Shown here in pieces: positions 1-9,466 of a stretch of 64,000 nt of DNA. Origin of the DNA: Mycolicibacterium diernhoferi (GTDB taxonomy: Bacteria > Actinomycetota > Actinomycetes > Mycobacteriales > Mycobacteriaceae); assembly GCF_019456655.1 (NCBI RefSeq), contig NZ_CP080332.1, positions 5,890,001 through 5,954,000 on the forward strand. Direction: 5' to 3'. Under the pieces are notes generated by a model that worked only from the letters and a program-made list of their open reading frames with translations, had not been told where the DNA came from and ran no database searches. Both the position numbers and the translations under genes were made by a program. How positions within the stretch are numbered: position 1 is the first letter of the stretch; every line of letters begins with the position of its first letter.

Positions 1-590
1 GCCGAACCGGCCTGCCGCGGGTCACCGTTGAGTGCGATCGCGCCGGCGAACTCGGGCTTGAGCAGGTCGTCGACACCGGCGATGGTCGGCACCTTGGCCG
101 AGTCGTAGCCGATCGACATGTATCCGCCGTAGTCGTTGACCCACAGTCCGTCCGGATGCTTGAAGGCGTCCGAGATCTCGGCGAAGTGCTCGACCTTGTA
201 GGGGGCGAACATCTCGGTGTTGGCCAGCGCCACCGACTGTCCCAGGTCGAAGACGTCCGGCGCGGTGCTGCGGCCCTTCTGCTGCACCGCGGCGTCGATC
301 TCCTCCTGACTGCTCGCTCCCGGCTGCGCCGAGTTGACCTTGATGGCGTACTTCTGGCTGAACCGCTCGATGATCTCGCCGTAGTTCGCCCAGTCCGGCG
401 GCAGCGCGATGACGTTGAGTTCGCCCTCGGCCTGGGCCGCTTCGATCAGTCCCTCCATGCCACCGAAGTCGGCGGCCGAGGTCGCGGTGCGCGCATCGGC
501 GTCGTCGGACTCCCGCTTCTCGGCGGGGGTGCAGGCCGCCAGGCCGGTGAGCAGGGCAGCGGTGGCCAGGCCCACCATCGATCGCTTCAT
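1..590 (-). CDS. ABC transporter substrate-binding lipoprotein, 3' end outside window
   Basis: The frame is open from an ATG at 590 to the window edge, giving 196 codons with no stop. The N-terminus is a lipoprotein signal: a short basic start, a hydrophobic stretch and a lipobox LAAC with the acylated Cys at residue 20. The mature part has the look of family 1 extracellular solute-binding proteins (iron, polyamine or phosphonate binders), with segments such as ANYGEIIERF and APDVFDLGQS and a hinge-like NDYGGYMSIGYD. It should be membrane-anchored and deliver a ligand to an ABC permease, which must lie beyond the left edge. The ligand cannot be told from this part. It is divergent from the PPOX gene at 680. 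Confidence 0.8.
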   Translation of the reverse strand, partial: MKRSMVGLATAALLTGLAACTPAEKRESDDADARTATSAADFGGMEGLIEAAQAEGELNVIALPPDWANYGEIIERFSQKYAIKVNSAQPGASSQEEIDAAVQQKGRSTAPDVFDLGQSVALANTEMFAPYKVEHFAEISDAFKHPDGLWVNDYGGYMSIGYDSAKVPTIAGVDDLLKPEFAGAIALNGDPRQAGS

Positions 591-679
591 GGCCGAAACC
601 TTCCGATGGACAGGAGGCCAAGCGTTCTGGCCGGTCAGTGACATCGCAGTAAACGAACCGACGCTACTACCATCGGGTT

Positions 680-1090
680 GTGTCCGAAGGTGTCGACCCA
701 CTCGAACTGTTCGCCGGCGCCCCGGTCGCCGTGCTGGCCACATGCTCGATCGACGCGGTTCCGCACCTGGTGCCGGTCGTTTTTGCGGTCGAGGGGGACA
801 CCGTCTACACCGCCGTCGACGCGAAACGTAAATCCACTCAGAAGCTGCGCCGACTGGCCAATATCGGAGCGAATCCGCGGGTCAGCCTGCTGGTGGATCA
901 CTACAGCGAGGACTGGGACCGGCTGTGGTGGGTGCGCGCAGACGGGCTGGCCACCGTGCACCACGACGGTGAGCAGATGGCCATCGGGTACGGCGTGCTG
1001 CGGGCCAAGTACCCCCAGTACCAGCGCACCGCGCTGGACGGCCCGGTGGTGGCGATCGCAGTCGGGCACTGGGCGTCCTGGCGAGCATGA
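680..1090 (+). CDS. PPOX-class F420-dependent oxidoreductase, Rv0121 type
   Basis: This 136-residue protein begins with GTG at 680. It has the split-barrel flavin/deazaflavin fold pattern of the pyridoxamine 5'-phosphate oxidase superfamily: [19 protein letters not shown] at the N-terminus, then [21 protein letters not shown] and [10 protein letters not shown]. The length and pattern match the Rv0121/TIGR03668 subgroup, which is predicted to use coenzyme F420. The substrate is unknown. Its stop overlaps an upstream ATG of the next reading frame, but the next gene more probably starts at 1150. Confidence 0.8.
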   Translation: MSEGVDPLELFAGAPVAVLATCSIDAVPHLVPVVFAVEGDTVYTAVDAKRKSTQKLRRLANIGANPRVSLLVDHYSEDWDRLWWVRADGLATVHHDGEQMAIGYGVLRAKYPQYQRTALDGPVVAIAVGHWASWRA

Positions 1091-1149
1091 CGGAATCAAA
1101 CCGCCGACCAGCCGGTTCCACTTCCCAGATCGAGGAGAGAGGCACCACC

Positions 1150-1467
1150 ATGAGCAGGCACGCATTCGCCGTGCGGACCGCGGGCGCGCTGGTGGCCGGC
1201 GTGATCGGACTCGCCGCCGGCCCCGTCGGGACGGCCGCCGCAAGCCCGGCCCCGGTGGGCAACGCCCAGCAGACCATCGACGAGCTTCGGGCCCAGGGCT
1301 ACCGGGTGATCGTCAGCCGGCTCAGTAACCGACCGCTGACCGAGGCGAACGTGGTCGGCGTCCGCCACGGCCAGGACTACAGCCAGAACTGGATCATCGA
1401 CGACGAGGACCGCGACTACGTGTACAACGCGCTGGCCGGGCGCACCGTCTACGTCGAGGTGAACTAG
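1150..1467 (+). CDS. Small secreted protein of unknown function
   Basis: I place the start at the ATG at 1150 because a strong GGAGAGA ribosome binding site lies just upstream (about 1134-1140); an in-frame ATG at 1087 lacks one. The 105-residue product has a signal peptide of about 32 residues (basic start, hydrophobic core, AAAS cleavage region). The mature domain of about 70 residues is acidic, with YRVIVSRLSNRPLTEANVV and a Tyr-rich C-terminus. Small exported proteins of this kind are common in mycobacteria. No function can be assigned. It lies downstream of the PPOX gene and is convergent with car. Confidence 0.7.
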   Translation: MSRHAFAVRTAGALVAGVIGLAAGPVGTAAASPAPVGNAQQTIDELRAQGYRVIVSRLSNRPLTEANVVGVRHGQDYSQNWIIDDEDRDYVYNALAGRTVYVEVN

Positions 1468-1491
1468 TCGAGGCGAACCGGTCGAGGGGTA

Positions 1492-4400
1492 CTAGAGCAA
1501 CCCCAGCAGCTCCAGATCGGTGACGTACTTGACGATCACCTCGCGGCTCACATGCGGTATGTCCTTGTCCGGTCCGATCTTCGCGTCCTGCACCGCCGCA
1601 CGGAACACGTCGGTGGGTGCCATCGCCCCGTTCACCGGGACGCCGGGAGCGGCGTAGTTGTGCAGCAACGGCAGCAGTGACGCCTGCCGTTGACGGTCCG
1701 GCAGGGCGCGCAGCGCGGTCTCGAACCGGGCCAGCCACTCGCCGTAGTCGGCGACCCGCTCGATCCGGTAACCGGCCTCGACCAGCCAGTCCACGAAGGT
1801 GTCCATCCCGATGCCGTCGTCGTACGGGTTCATCACGTGATAGGTCTCGAAACTGCGGTCCTCGAGCGCCGCCCGGGTGCCCAGCGTCGAGATGGCCTCG
1901 GCGATGAACTCCACCGGCAGCCCGTCATAGTGGCTGCGCTGCGGATTGCCCTCGGCATCAAGCTGATTGAACGAGCGCGGCGCGATGCCGGCGGCGACCA
2001 GGCTGAACATCATCCGGGTGAACATGTCCGCCACGTTCAGCTGTCCGGCGTAGCTGGTGTCGGCCAGGATCATGTCGCACCGGAACACCGAGACCGGCAG
2101 CCCGGCCAGATCGTGTGCCTCCCGCAACAGCACCTCTCCGGCCCACTTGCTGGTGCCGTACCCGTTGGCGTAGCTGTCGTCGATGACCCTGGTGGCCGAG
2201 ATGTCCCGGATGTCGGCGTCCTCGACGAATCGGCCGGCTTCGATCCCCGCGCCGACACCGATCGTCGAGACGTACACGAACGGCTTGATCTTGCCGGTCA
2301 GCGCGATCCGGATCAGCTCGGCGGTGCCCAGTGCGTTGGGCCCGAACAGTTCGCTGTAGGGCAGGACGTGGTTCACCAGTGCCGCCGGGTCCACGATGAG
2401 ATCCACCGTGTCGGCCAGCCGCTGCCAGACCGCGTGGTCCAGACCGAGATTCGCCTCGCCCTTGTCCCCGGCGATCACCTCCAGGTGGCCGGCGGCGAGG
2501 TCGCGGTAGTGCGCCACCAGTTTCGGGTCGCCGGTCTCGAACGTCGCGTCCAGCCGGGCGCGGGCCTCGGCATCGCTGCGGGCACGGACCAGGCAGATCA
2601 CCTTGCCGCCCACCAGACTCATCCGCTCCAGCCATTCCAGCGCAAGGTAGCGCCCGAGGAAACCGGTCGCACCGGTCAGCAGCACGGTGCGGATCTCGCT
2701 CCCGGCCTTCGGAAGCGACGGTGCGGCAGCAAGAGTCGCGGGGTCGATGAACTTGTCCAGGGTGAGGTCGGCCGCGTGCACCTCGGTGGCCCCCGCCCCG
2801 TGAATCGATGCGAATGTCGGCCGTCCGGTACCGCCGGCGCGCTGGGTCTCGATGTGCTCGGCGATGGCCCGCAGATCCGATGCCGGGCTCACGATCACCG
2901 AAACCGGCACCTCGACATCGAAGATGTCGGCGAGCAGGTTCCCGAATGTCAACGCCGACAGCGAATCTCCGCCGAGGTCGGTGAAGTGTGTGTCGGGTGC
3001 GACGTCGGCGCTGGCCGCGCCCAGCAGGGCGACGGCGGCGCGGCCGACGGTGTCCAGCACCGGCGCGGTGGCCCCGGCGGCCCGCAACGCCTGCAGTTCC
3101 TGAGCCTGGCCGTCGGCAAGGTCGGTGTAGAGCTGTTCGAGTTCGGCGCCGTAGCGTTCTTTCAGCTTGGGCCAGGCCAACTTCCGGATGCCGGTCAGCA
3201 GGCCGTTCTCCAGGGAGAACGGGGTGGTCTCGATGAGGAAGTCCCGGGGCAGTTCGTAGGACTGCAGGTTCGCGGTTCGCGCGGCCTCCTGCAGGGCGGC
3301 GGCGATGTCCTGTTTGGTCGCCGCCGGATCGGTGGGCACCACCACCGCCAGCAGGTAGGGCCGGGCACTGTTGCCGTACAGGTAGATCTGGTGCACCAGC
3401 GGTGCCGTGGTGAACACCGCCTCCAGCTTGGACACGGTGACGAACTCGCCCTGCGACAGCTTCAGCACGTTGTTGCGCCGGTCGACGTAGGCGACGAGAT
3501 CGGGTCCGAGTTCGGCCACGATGTCACCGGTCCGGTAGAAACCGTCCTCGTCGAAGACCTGCGCGGTGACGTCGGGACGCCGGTAGTACCCGGGGAACAT
3601 CTGCTCGGACTTGACCAGCAGTTCCCCGCGCGGATGCGGCACATCGGTGCGCCGGTAGCCCAGCTCCGGCACGTCGACGAGCTTGTACTCCAGCACCGGC
3701 GGCCGGGCGATCCGACCGTCGATGAACACCGCACCGGCCTCGGTCGAGCCGTACCCCTCGAGCAGGTGCATCTCCAGCAGCGTCTCCACCCAGGCCCGCA
3801 GCTCCGGCGCGATCGGCGCGGACCCGGTCACCGCACTGACGTACCGGCCGCCGAGCAGGTTGGCCCGCATGTCCTCGAGCACATCGGCTTCGTTGCCGCC
3901 GTGGGCAATCCGGCTCTGGTACTCGTTGAACAGCATGTCCCAGATGCGCGGCACGAAGTTCAACTGGGTGGGCCGGGTCAGGGCCAGGTCCTCCAGGAAC
4001 GTCGAGAGGTCGGCGCGCGCCGCGAAGTTCACGGTGCCACCGCTGGCCAGCGCGCCGTAGAGGACGCCGCGGCCCATGACGTGGCTCATCGGCATGAAGC
4101 TCAGCACGATGGAGGGCACCAGCCCCTGGCTGTCATCCCAGTGCGAGTTGGCCGCGGGCCGCCAGATGTCGGCGACCTTGCTCTGCGGGTACATCGCGCC
4201 CTTGGGTGCCCCGGTGCTGCCGGAGGTGTAGATCAGCAGCGAGAGCGGATCCGGTTCGGCCGGCACCGCGGTGGCGGCACCGGAGGCACCCCGAGCCAGC
4301 ACCTCGCCGAGCGTCTCCACGGTGATCCGGCCGTCCAATCGGGCGGCGGCGGCCTGGTAGGCGGCACGCTGCGCATCGACCTCGGGGTGATAGTCGAACA

Positions 4401-4986
4401 CCGCGAGCCGAGTCGCTCCCGAGCCGAGCGCCAGTTCCACCGCGTCGGCGAGGTAGTCGATGCCCGAGGCGATCAGGACGGGTTCGGTCTCGGTGATGAT
4501 CGGGGCGAGCGCGGCCGCCGACGCGCTGGTCTGCAGCGGCACCGACACCGCCTCGAGCTGGGTCAGGGCGATGTCGACGACGGCATAGTCCACGCTGGTG
4601 AAGCCGAGGATGGCGACCCGGTCACCGGGGTGCACGGGGGCGCCGCGCCAGGCGTCGGCCAAGGCCCGCACCCGCTGGGCCAACTCGCCGTAGGTGATCG
4701 TGTCGAACCGTGGTTGCAGCGCGGCGACGGTGTGGCCGGATTCGTCGGTGACGAACTCGACCGCGCGGGCGCCCAGCGCGGGCCGGTCGGCGTAGCCGTC
4801 GAGCACGGTGCGCACGATGTCGGCGAGACGCAGACCGGGCGCGCCGGCGGCGGCGTTCACCTCCGCGCTCGGCGCGGCGGCCGCGAACTCCGGATCGGTG
4901 GCGTACAGGTGGGCCAGGCGCCGCTGCGGGCGGTCGTCGACGGTTTCCGGGGATTGGGTTTCTGGGGAGTTTGTTTCGGGGAACAC
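1492..4986 (-). CDS. car: Carboxylic acid reductase (adenylation-PCP-thioester reductase)
   Basis: This 1164-residue enzyme reduces carboxylic acids to aldehydes with ATP and NADPH. The adenylation domain carries [13 protein letters not shown] (253-265), GYGSTEAG (411-418) and YRTGDI (484-489). The carrier domain has [10 protein letters not shown] with Ser675 as the phosphopantetheine site. The reductase domain has TGATGFLG (771-778) and the catalytic pair Tyr943/Lys947 in YGTSK. The length is close to the characterised mycobacterial and Nocardia enzymes (about 1170). The start is a GTG with GAAGGA upstream. It must be activated by a phosphopantetheinyl transferase, and none is encoded here. 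The free acid it uses in vivo is not shown by the sequence. M. tuberculosis FadD9 is a family member. Confidence 0.96.
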   Translation of the reverse strand: MFPETNSPETQSPETVDDRPQRRLAHLYATDPEFAAAAPSAEVNAAAGAPGLRLADIVRTVLDGYADRPALGARAVEFVTDESGHTVAALQPRFDTITYGELAQRVRALADAWRGAPVHPGDRVAILGFTSVDYAVVDIALTQLEAVSVPLQTSASAAALAPIITETEPVLIASGIDYLADAVELALGSGATRLAVFDYHPEVDAQRAAYQAAAARLDGRITVETLGEVLARGASGAATAVPAEPDPLSLLIYTSGSTGAPKGAMYPQSKVADIWRPAANSHWDDSQGLVPSIVLSFMPMSHVMGRGVLYGALASGGTVNFAARADLSTFLEDLALTRPTQLNFVPRIWDMLFNEYQSRIAHGGNEADVLEDMRANLLGGRYVSAVTGSAPIAPELRAWVETLLEMHLLEGYGSTEAGAVFIDGRIARPPVLEYKLVDVPELGYRRTDVPHPRGELLVKSEQMFPGYYRRPDVTAQVFDEDGFYRTGDIVAELGPDLVAYVDRRNNVLKLSQGEFVTVSKLEAVFTTAPLVHQIYLYGNSARPYLLAVVVPTDPAATKQDIAAALQEAARTANLQSYELPRDFLIETTPFSLENGLLTGIRKLAWPKLKERYGAELEQLYTDLADGQAQELQALRAAGATAPVLDTVGRAAVALLGAASADVAPDTHFTDLGGDSLSALTFGNLLADIFDVEVPVSVIVSPASDLRAIAEHIETQRAGGTGRPTFASIHGAGATEVHAADLTLDKFIDPATLAAAPSLPKAGSEIRTVLLTGATGFLGRYLALEWLERMSLVGGKVICLVRARSDAEARARLDATFETGDPKLVAHYRDLAAGHLEVIAGDKGEANLGLDHAVWQRLADTVDLIVDPAALVNHVLPYSELFGPNALGTAELIRIALTGKIKPFVYVSTIGVGAGIEAGRFVEDADIRDISATRVIDDSYANGYGTSKWAGEVLLREAHDLAGLPVSVFRCDMILADTSYAGQLNVADMFTRMMFSLVAAGIAPRSFNQLDAEGNPQRSHYDGLPVEFIAEAISTLGTRAALEDRSFETYHVMNPYDDGIGMDTFVDWLVEAGYRIERVADYGEWLARFETALRALPDRQRQASLLPLLHNYAAPGVPVNGAMAPTDVFRAAVQDAKIGPDKDIPHVSREVIVKYVTDLELLGLL

Positions 4987-5136
4987 GGGCGATCCTTCGG
5001 GACGTTCTTCGAGCTCTATCGCTATCTGTGGCCGGGGACCTCAACGTCCGCACCGACCGCCAGATACAACGTTAACAAAACTAAAGATATGCCCGGCTGT
5101 CCGTGACCTGACGATTTCCTGTGTGAAATGCCCAGT

Positions 5137-6024
5137 TCAGGGGGTACGCGCTTGCGCTTCGAGCTCTTCCTCGTAGGCGCCCTCATCACGCCCGAGGGCG
5201 ATGGTGGCGGCCGTCATGGCCACCACCGCGGCGGTCAGCACGACCGCCTCCCACCCGTTCGCCGTCAGCGTCTCGCCCAGGATGAAGACACCGAGCAGCA
5301 CGGCGGCGATCGGTTCGACGACCAACATGGTCGGCACCGAGGTCTGCAGCGACCCGGCATGGAACGCCGATTGCTGCAGCAGGGTGGCCAGCACGCCGAG
5401 CAGCACCAGCGCGTAGGGCAGCGGGGTCGCCAGCACCTGGGCGGCCGGGTTCTTGTCCAGTTCCTGCATCAGGATCTTGGTCAGCACCGCGACCAGACCG
5501 AACATCAGCCCCACCGCGACGGCCAGCGGCACCGCGCGTTGCCAGCCGGAGCGGCGCACCGCGAGCAGCACGCATCCGATCACCACCACCGAGCACACCG
5601 CCACCACCGCCACGATGGTGCGTACCGGCGCGACCCGCTCGGTGACCCGGGGGTGCGCAAGCAACACGAAGATCGCCAGCGAGACGGTCAGCAACACCGC
5701 CCACAACCACGCCCCACCGGAGACCCGCCGGTGCGCGAGCCGGGCACTGAGCGGGAGGGCGAACAGCAGCGCCGACACCAGCAGCGGCTGCACGACGATC
5801 AGCGATCCGTTGTCCAGGGCCAGCGCCTGGAAGACGAAGCCGGCGACCGCGGCCGCGGTGCCCGCCCACCAGAGCGGACGGCGCAGCAGGGTCGCCACCA
5901 TGACGACGCTGATGCCGTGTTCCTCCGGCACATCCAGCGTCGCCCGTTGGCGCACCACGATGCCGATGGCCATGAAAATGGCTGCGCACAGGGCGAACAC
6001 GACAACGAGGAGCTGGTCGATCAC
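5137..6024 (-). CDS. DMT/EamA-type membrane transporter
   Basis: The product of 295 residues has about ten hydrophobic helices, alternating with short charged loops, and two related halves as in the drug/metabolite transporter superfamily. The second half has PTMLVVEPIAAVLLGVFILGE, which is typical of EamA domains. I chose the GTG at 6024 because GGGAG lies about six bases upstream; the frame is open further upstream but would run into the preceding gene. It sits 29 bp after the phosphotransferase gene and is probably the last gene of the P450 operon. The transported compound is unknown. Confidence 0.78.
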   Translation of the reverse strand: MIDQLLVVVFALCAAIFMAIGIVVRQRATLDVPEEHGISVVMVATLLRRPLWWAGTAAAVAGFVFQALALDNGSLIVVQPLLVSALLFALPLSARLAHRRVSGGAWLWAVLLTVSLAIFVLLAHPRVTERVAPVRTIVAVVAVCSVVVIGCVLLAVRRSGWQRAVPLAVAVGLMFGLVAVLTKILMQELDKNPAAQVLATPLPYALVLLGVLATLLQQSAFHAGSLQTSVPTMLVVEPIAAVLLGVFILGETLTANGWEAVVLTAAVVAMTAATIALGRDEGAYEEELEAQARTP

Positions 6025-6053
6025 CGTCGGCTCCCGCTCGTCACGCCACCACC

Positions 6054-7127
6054 TTAGGGGCTCAGCACCTCCAGCGCCTGCGCGGTCTGCAGGTCCTCGT
6101 AGGCCGCGCTGTAGCGCTGCGCGAGGGCCAGCGCGATGTCCGGGCGCTGCCACAACTCGCCGGCGCTGGCGGTGGCCAGCCAGGTCATCAGACCGTGCGC
6201 CACCGAGGCGCGGTAACGCAGCCAGATCTCCTCGGCCGACGGCAATTCCTCGGGAGGCAGCCCCAACGCGTCCCGGTACTCCCCCAGCAGGTCGCGCTCG
6301 GCTGCCCGGCGGTCCTCGGTGGTCAGCGCACCCTGCAGGAAGTAGCCCAGGTCCAGTGCGAAGTGCCCGTGCCGGGCGACCTGCCAGTCCAGGAAGCCCA
6401 CATCGCCGTCCGGGAGCAGGTAGGTGTTGCCGATGTGCGGATCCCCGTGCAGCAGGGTCTGCGGCGCACCCGGGGCGGTCAGCGTCGCGATGAACGGTTT
6501 CCAGATGCCTTCGACCAGGTGCTCGATGCCCAGCGCCTGCACCGACGGCGGCGCATCGTCACCGAGGCGTTCCAGCGCGGCGGGCAACGGGGCCCACTGC
6601 ATACCGTCCCAGGCCACGAACGGCTCCAGCCATTCCAGGCCGGGTCGGGCCACCCGGTGCCCCCAGAACTCGCCGTGCAACCGGGCCAGCCCGCGCACTC
6701 CGTTGGCCGCCTGCTCGACGGACAACGGCCGGGTGGCGTCTCGCGGGTCCGCGTCCCGTGCGGTGAGATCCTCCATCACCAGCAGGAAATCTTCGTCGGC
6801 CTCGTCGATCGGGGCCGCGTACACCAGCGGATGTTCCAGCGGCAGCGCCACATCGGAGGTGAACAGCCGAGGTTCGTGCAGCAGACCGCTGGTCATCTTG
6901 ATCAGGGCCTTGTGATCGGGGTCGACGGCCTTGACGAACACCGTCTCGGGACCGCGGCCCGCCGAGTAGGTCAACGCCAGCCGGGCCCGCCGGTTGGTGC
7001 CGTCATCGCGCATGGCGACCGTCACCGTGTCCACCACCGCGCCGGGGATCTCCCGGTCCAGCGCGGCGGTCATCCACTCGGGGGTGACGTCCTCCCAGGT
7101 TTTGGGGACCGACAGACCGGTGGTCAC
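6054..7127 (-). CDS. APH/CHK-like phosphotransferase family protein
   Basis: The gene starts with a GTG that overlaps the P450 stop codon (GTGA), which implies translational coupling. The 357-residue protein has the aminoglycoside-phosphotransferase/choline-kinase fold: HGDPHIGN (227-234) is the Brenner catalytic loop and FLDWQ with Asp247 binds metal. LLVMEDL near 115-121 is the hinge. Many actinobacterial members phosphorylate small alcohols or are of unknown substrate; coupling to a P450 suggests it acts on a hydroxylated product, but this is inference. It is not evidence of aminoglycoside resistance. Confidence 0.82.
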   Translation of the reverse strand: MTTGLSVPKTWEDVTPEWMTAALDREIPGAVVDTVTVAMRDDGTNRRARLALTYSAGRGPETVFVKAVDPDHKALIKMTSGLLHEPRLFTSDVALPLEHPLVYAAPIDEADEDFLLVMEDLTARDADPRDATRPLSVEQAANGVRGLARLHGEFWGHRVARPGLEWLEPFVAWDGMQWAPLPAALERLGDDAPPSVQALGIEHLVEGIWKPFIATLTAPGAPQTLLHGDPHIGNTYLLPDGDVGFLDWQVARHGHFALDLGYFLQGALTTEDRRAAERDLLGEYRDALGLPPEELPSAEEIWLRYRASVAHGLMTWLATASAGELWQRPDIALALAQRYSAAYEDLQTAQALEVLSP

Positions 7128-8362
7128 GACACGATGAGCGGCATCGATTCCCAGCCGCGCACGGTCGAGGTCGGTGACAACACCGCGTTGTCCAGGTCGG
7201 TGTCCCACTCCGGGAACCGCTTGAGCAGTTCCTCCAGTGCGATGCGGCCCTCCAGGCGGGCCAGCGCCGAACCCAGGCAGAAGTGCGTGCCGACGCTGAA
7301 CGCCAGGTGCTGACGTTGTTCGCGATGGATGTCGAAAACCTCACCGTCGGGCGGGAATTGGCGGCTGTCGCGGACTGCGGCGCCGATCAGCATCATCATC
7401 ACCGAGCCCTCGGGCACGGTCTGGCCGTAGTACTCGACGTCGCGGGTGACGTAGCGCGCCACGTGCGGGGCCGGCGGCTCGAAGCGCAGCAGCTCCTCGA
7501 CGGCCTGCGGGATCAGCCCGGGGTTCCCGACCAGCTGACGGCGCTGGTCGGGATGTTCGGCGAGCACCTTGGCCGCCCAACCGATGAGCCGGGTGGTGGT
7601 CTCGTTACCGGCACCGGCCACCACGTTGATGTAGATCAGCAGCTCTTCGCGGGTGAGCTTGCGGGTGACGCCGTGCTCATCGGTGAACTCGACGTTGAGC
7701 AGGTCGGTCATGATGTCGTCGGACGGGTTGTCCTTGCGCCAGTCGATGTAGGCCTCGAAGATCGACCCGTCCACCAGGCCCTCCTCGGCGGCCTTCATCG
7801 GCTTGCCCGCCTCGGTGCGCATCTGCGCGTTGGCGTGGTCGCGGATCTTCTCCTGATCCTCCTCCGGGATACCGAGCAGGGCGCTGATCACCTGCATCGG
7901 CATGACGGCGCCGAAATCACCGATGACGTCGAAGCGTCCGGAACCGACCAGCGGGTCCAGGGCGCGGGCGCAGAACTCCCGGATCTTGGGCTCCAGCGCG
8001 TTGATCTTGCGCGGGGTGAACATCCTCGACAGCAGTTTGCGGTGCGCGGTGTGGATCGGCGGATCCTCGAAAATCAATGCCCCGGAGGGGATCTCGATGT
8101 TGGCCTTGATGAGTTCGATGATCGCCCCGCGGGCCGAACTGAAGGTCTCGTGGTCGATGAGCGCCTTGTTGACGTCGGAGAACCGGCTCAGGGCGTAGAA
8201 GTCGAATTCCTCGTTGTAGTAGAGCGGCGCCTCCTCCCGCAGCCGAGCGAACGCCGGATACGGGTCGGCGTTGATCTCGACGTTGTACGGGTCGAAATAG
8301 ACGTCGCCGACGGCGGTGCCGTCAGTCTGTTCTGGGCTTGCGTCGACCGTCACTGCTGCCAC
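7124..8362 (-). CDS. Cytochrome P450
   Basis: A complete 412-residue bacterial class I P450. The I-helix oxygen-activation motif is AGAGNETTT (249-257), the K-helix ExxR is Glu290-Arg293, and the haem loop is FSVGTHFCLG (355-364) with Cys362 as the thiolate ligand. It needs a separate ferredoxin and reductase, which are not adjacent. The start may be the GTG at 8362 or the GTG at 8353; the latter has a better-spaced AGAGG. It heads an operon with a kinase-like protein and a DMT transporter. A palindrome at 8380-8395 lies in its promoter region. The substrate is unknown. Confidence 0.93.
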   Translation of the reverse strand: MAAVTVDASPEQTDGTAVGDVYFDPYNVEINADPYPAFARLREEAPLYYNEEFDFYALSRFSDVNKALIDHETFSSARGAIIELIKANIEIPSGALIFEDPPIHTAHRKLLSRMFTPRKINALEPKIREFCARALDPLVGSGRFDVIGDFGAVMPMQVISALLGIPEEDQEKIRDHANAQMRTEAGKPMKAAEEGLVDGSIFEAYIDWRKDNPSDDIMTDLLNVEFTDEHGVTRKLTREELLIYINVVAGAGNETTTRLIGWAAKVLAEHPDQRRQLVGNPGLIPQAVEELLRFEPPAPHVARYVTRDVEYYGQTVPEGSVMMMLIGAAVRDSRQFPPDGEVFDIHREQRQHLAFSVGTHFCLGSALARLEGRIALEELLKRFPEWDTDLDNAVLSPTSTVRGWESMPLIVS

Positions 8363-8379
8363 CTCTCACACCACGATGC

Positions 8380-8395
8380 ACTTACTCGCGTAAGT
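8380..8395. promoter_or_regulatory. Palindromic operator candidate upstream of P450 operon
   Basis: ACTTACTCGCGTAAGT has perfect 6-bp arms around TCGC, with CG at the exact centre as in LacI-family operators. It lies 17 bp upstream of the P450 start and beyond the end of a lacI-type gene. A minus-strand TAACTT that could serve as a -10 hexamer overlaps it, so binding would block transcription. Confidence 0.5.
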
Positions 8396-8457
8396 TACGC
8401 GGCTCACAGGGCGCAGGGCAAGCTCGGATGTTTACAGGTCGACAACAATCTGTCGCG

Positions 8458-9459
8458 TCAGGTGGATGCCCGCTGGATCAGATGCGCCACGTTCTCGCTG
8501 CTGGGTTCCTGTCCGGCGGGATACCCGAGTGCGGCCATCATCGCCGCCACCGACACCTCGACGATCGTCTTCGCGTCCAGTCCCACCGAGGTCAGCGGCG
8601 GGCCACTGACCGCACCGAGCGGAATCGCGTCCACCCCCATCACCGCGAGATCCTGCGGGCAGCGCAGCCCGGCCTCCCGGATGCCGTGCAACACCACCAG
8701 CGCGGTCTCATCGCTCTGCGCACACACCGCCGTCACCCCGGCATCCGCCCAGCCGCGCACCACATCGGCGGCGTCGGATCCGTCGGCGGCGACGGTCCCG
8801 GTGACGATCTCGGGCAGATCGCCCGCCGCCACCTGCAGGCCGGACAGCCAGTAGTCCCCCAGCGGGCGCAGCACCTCATCGCCGGCGTAGGCGAAGGCGA
8901 GCCGACGGTGCCCCCGGGCGACCAGGTGCTCGACCCGCATCCGGCCGATCGTCAGATGCAGTTCACCCATCGCGCGCAACTGGGCGCTGCCCAGGTGGAT
9001 CTGCGGCACACCCGCGGCCGTGACCGCCTCCAGTGCCGCACCGCCGAGCGGGAACACACTGGTCACCGCGATCGGGTTCAGATCGGCCACCGCGTCGACC
9101 ACGTTGCGGCCGTCGTCGGTCTCGAACTGCAGCGACAACACCACGCCGTGGCGGGCCAGTTCGGTGGTCAGCCGGCTGCCGACCTCGAGCAGCAGTTCGC
9201 CCAGCGAGATCCGCGGGACGATGTAGAGCACCACCCCGCTGCCGCCGCGGGCCAGATTGCGGGCGGCCAGGTTCGGCCGGTAGCCCAGCGCTTTGGCGGC
9301 CTCCTGCACCGCAGCGCGGGTCTGCGCCGAGATCGTCTGGCCCTTGACGTCGTTGAGCACATAGCTGACGGTCGCCGGGGAGACATTGGCCAGCCGCGCC
9401 ACATCGGCTTTCGTCGGCCTCGCCGACTTGACCGGACGAGCCGATCTGGACTGCGCCAT
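8458..9459 (-). CDS. LacI-family transcriptional regulator
   Basis: The 333-residue protein has an N-terminal LacI helix-turn-helix (about 17-65: KADVARLANVSPATVSYVLN, then ALGYRPNLAARNL). A periplasmic-binding-like sensor domain fills the rest. The extra basic N-terminal 15 residues are unusual but start with a good ATG. It begins 7 bp after the MHS transporter stop, so the two are probably cotranscribed and the transporter may supply its effector. The P450 operon follows in the same direction with a centre-CG palindrome between them, which is a natural target. The inducer is unknown. Confidence 0.88.
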   Translation of the reverse strand: MAQSRSARPVKSARPTKADVARLANVSPATVSYVLNDVKGQTISAQTRAAVQEAAKALGYRPNLAARNLARGGSGVVLYIVPRISLGELLLEVGSRLTTELARHGVVLSLQFETDDGRNVVDAVADLNPIAVTSVFPLGGAALEAVTAAGVPQIHLGSAQLRAMGELHLTIGRMRVEHLVARGHRRLAFAYAGDEVLRPLGDYWLSGLQVAAGDLPEIVTGTVAADGSDAADVVRGWADAGVTAVCAQSDETALVVLHGIREAGLRCPQDLAVMGVDAIPLGAVSGPPLTSVGLDAKTIVEVSVAAMMAALGYPAGQEPSSENVAHLIQRAST

Positions 9460-9466
9460 CAGGCCA

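Noticed and set aside
1690..5106. Very long open frame opposite car
   Set aside because: It is a GC-rich antisense frame of the carboxylic acid reductase; the predicted protein is low-complexity Arg/Gly/Gln/His-rich with no family resemblance.
6054..7127. Aminoglycoside resistance gene
   Set aside because: The APH fold motifs are present, but coupling to a P450 and a metabolic transporter and the CHK-like pattern argue for a metabolic kinase.
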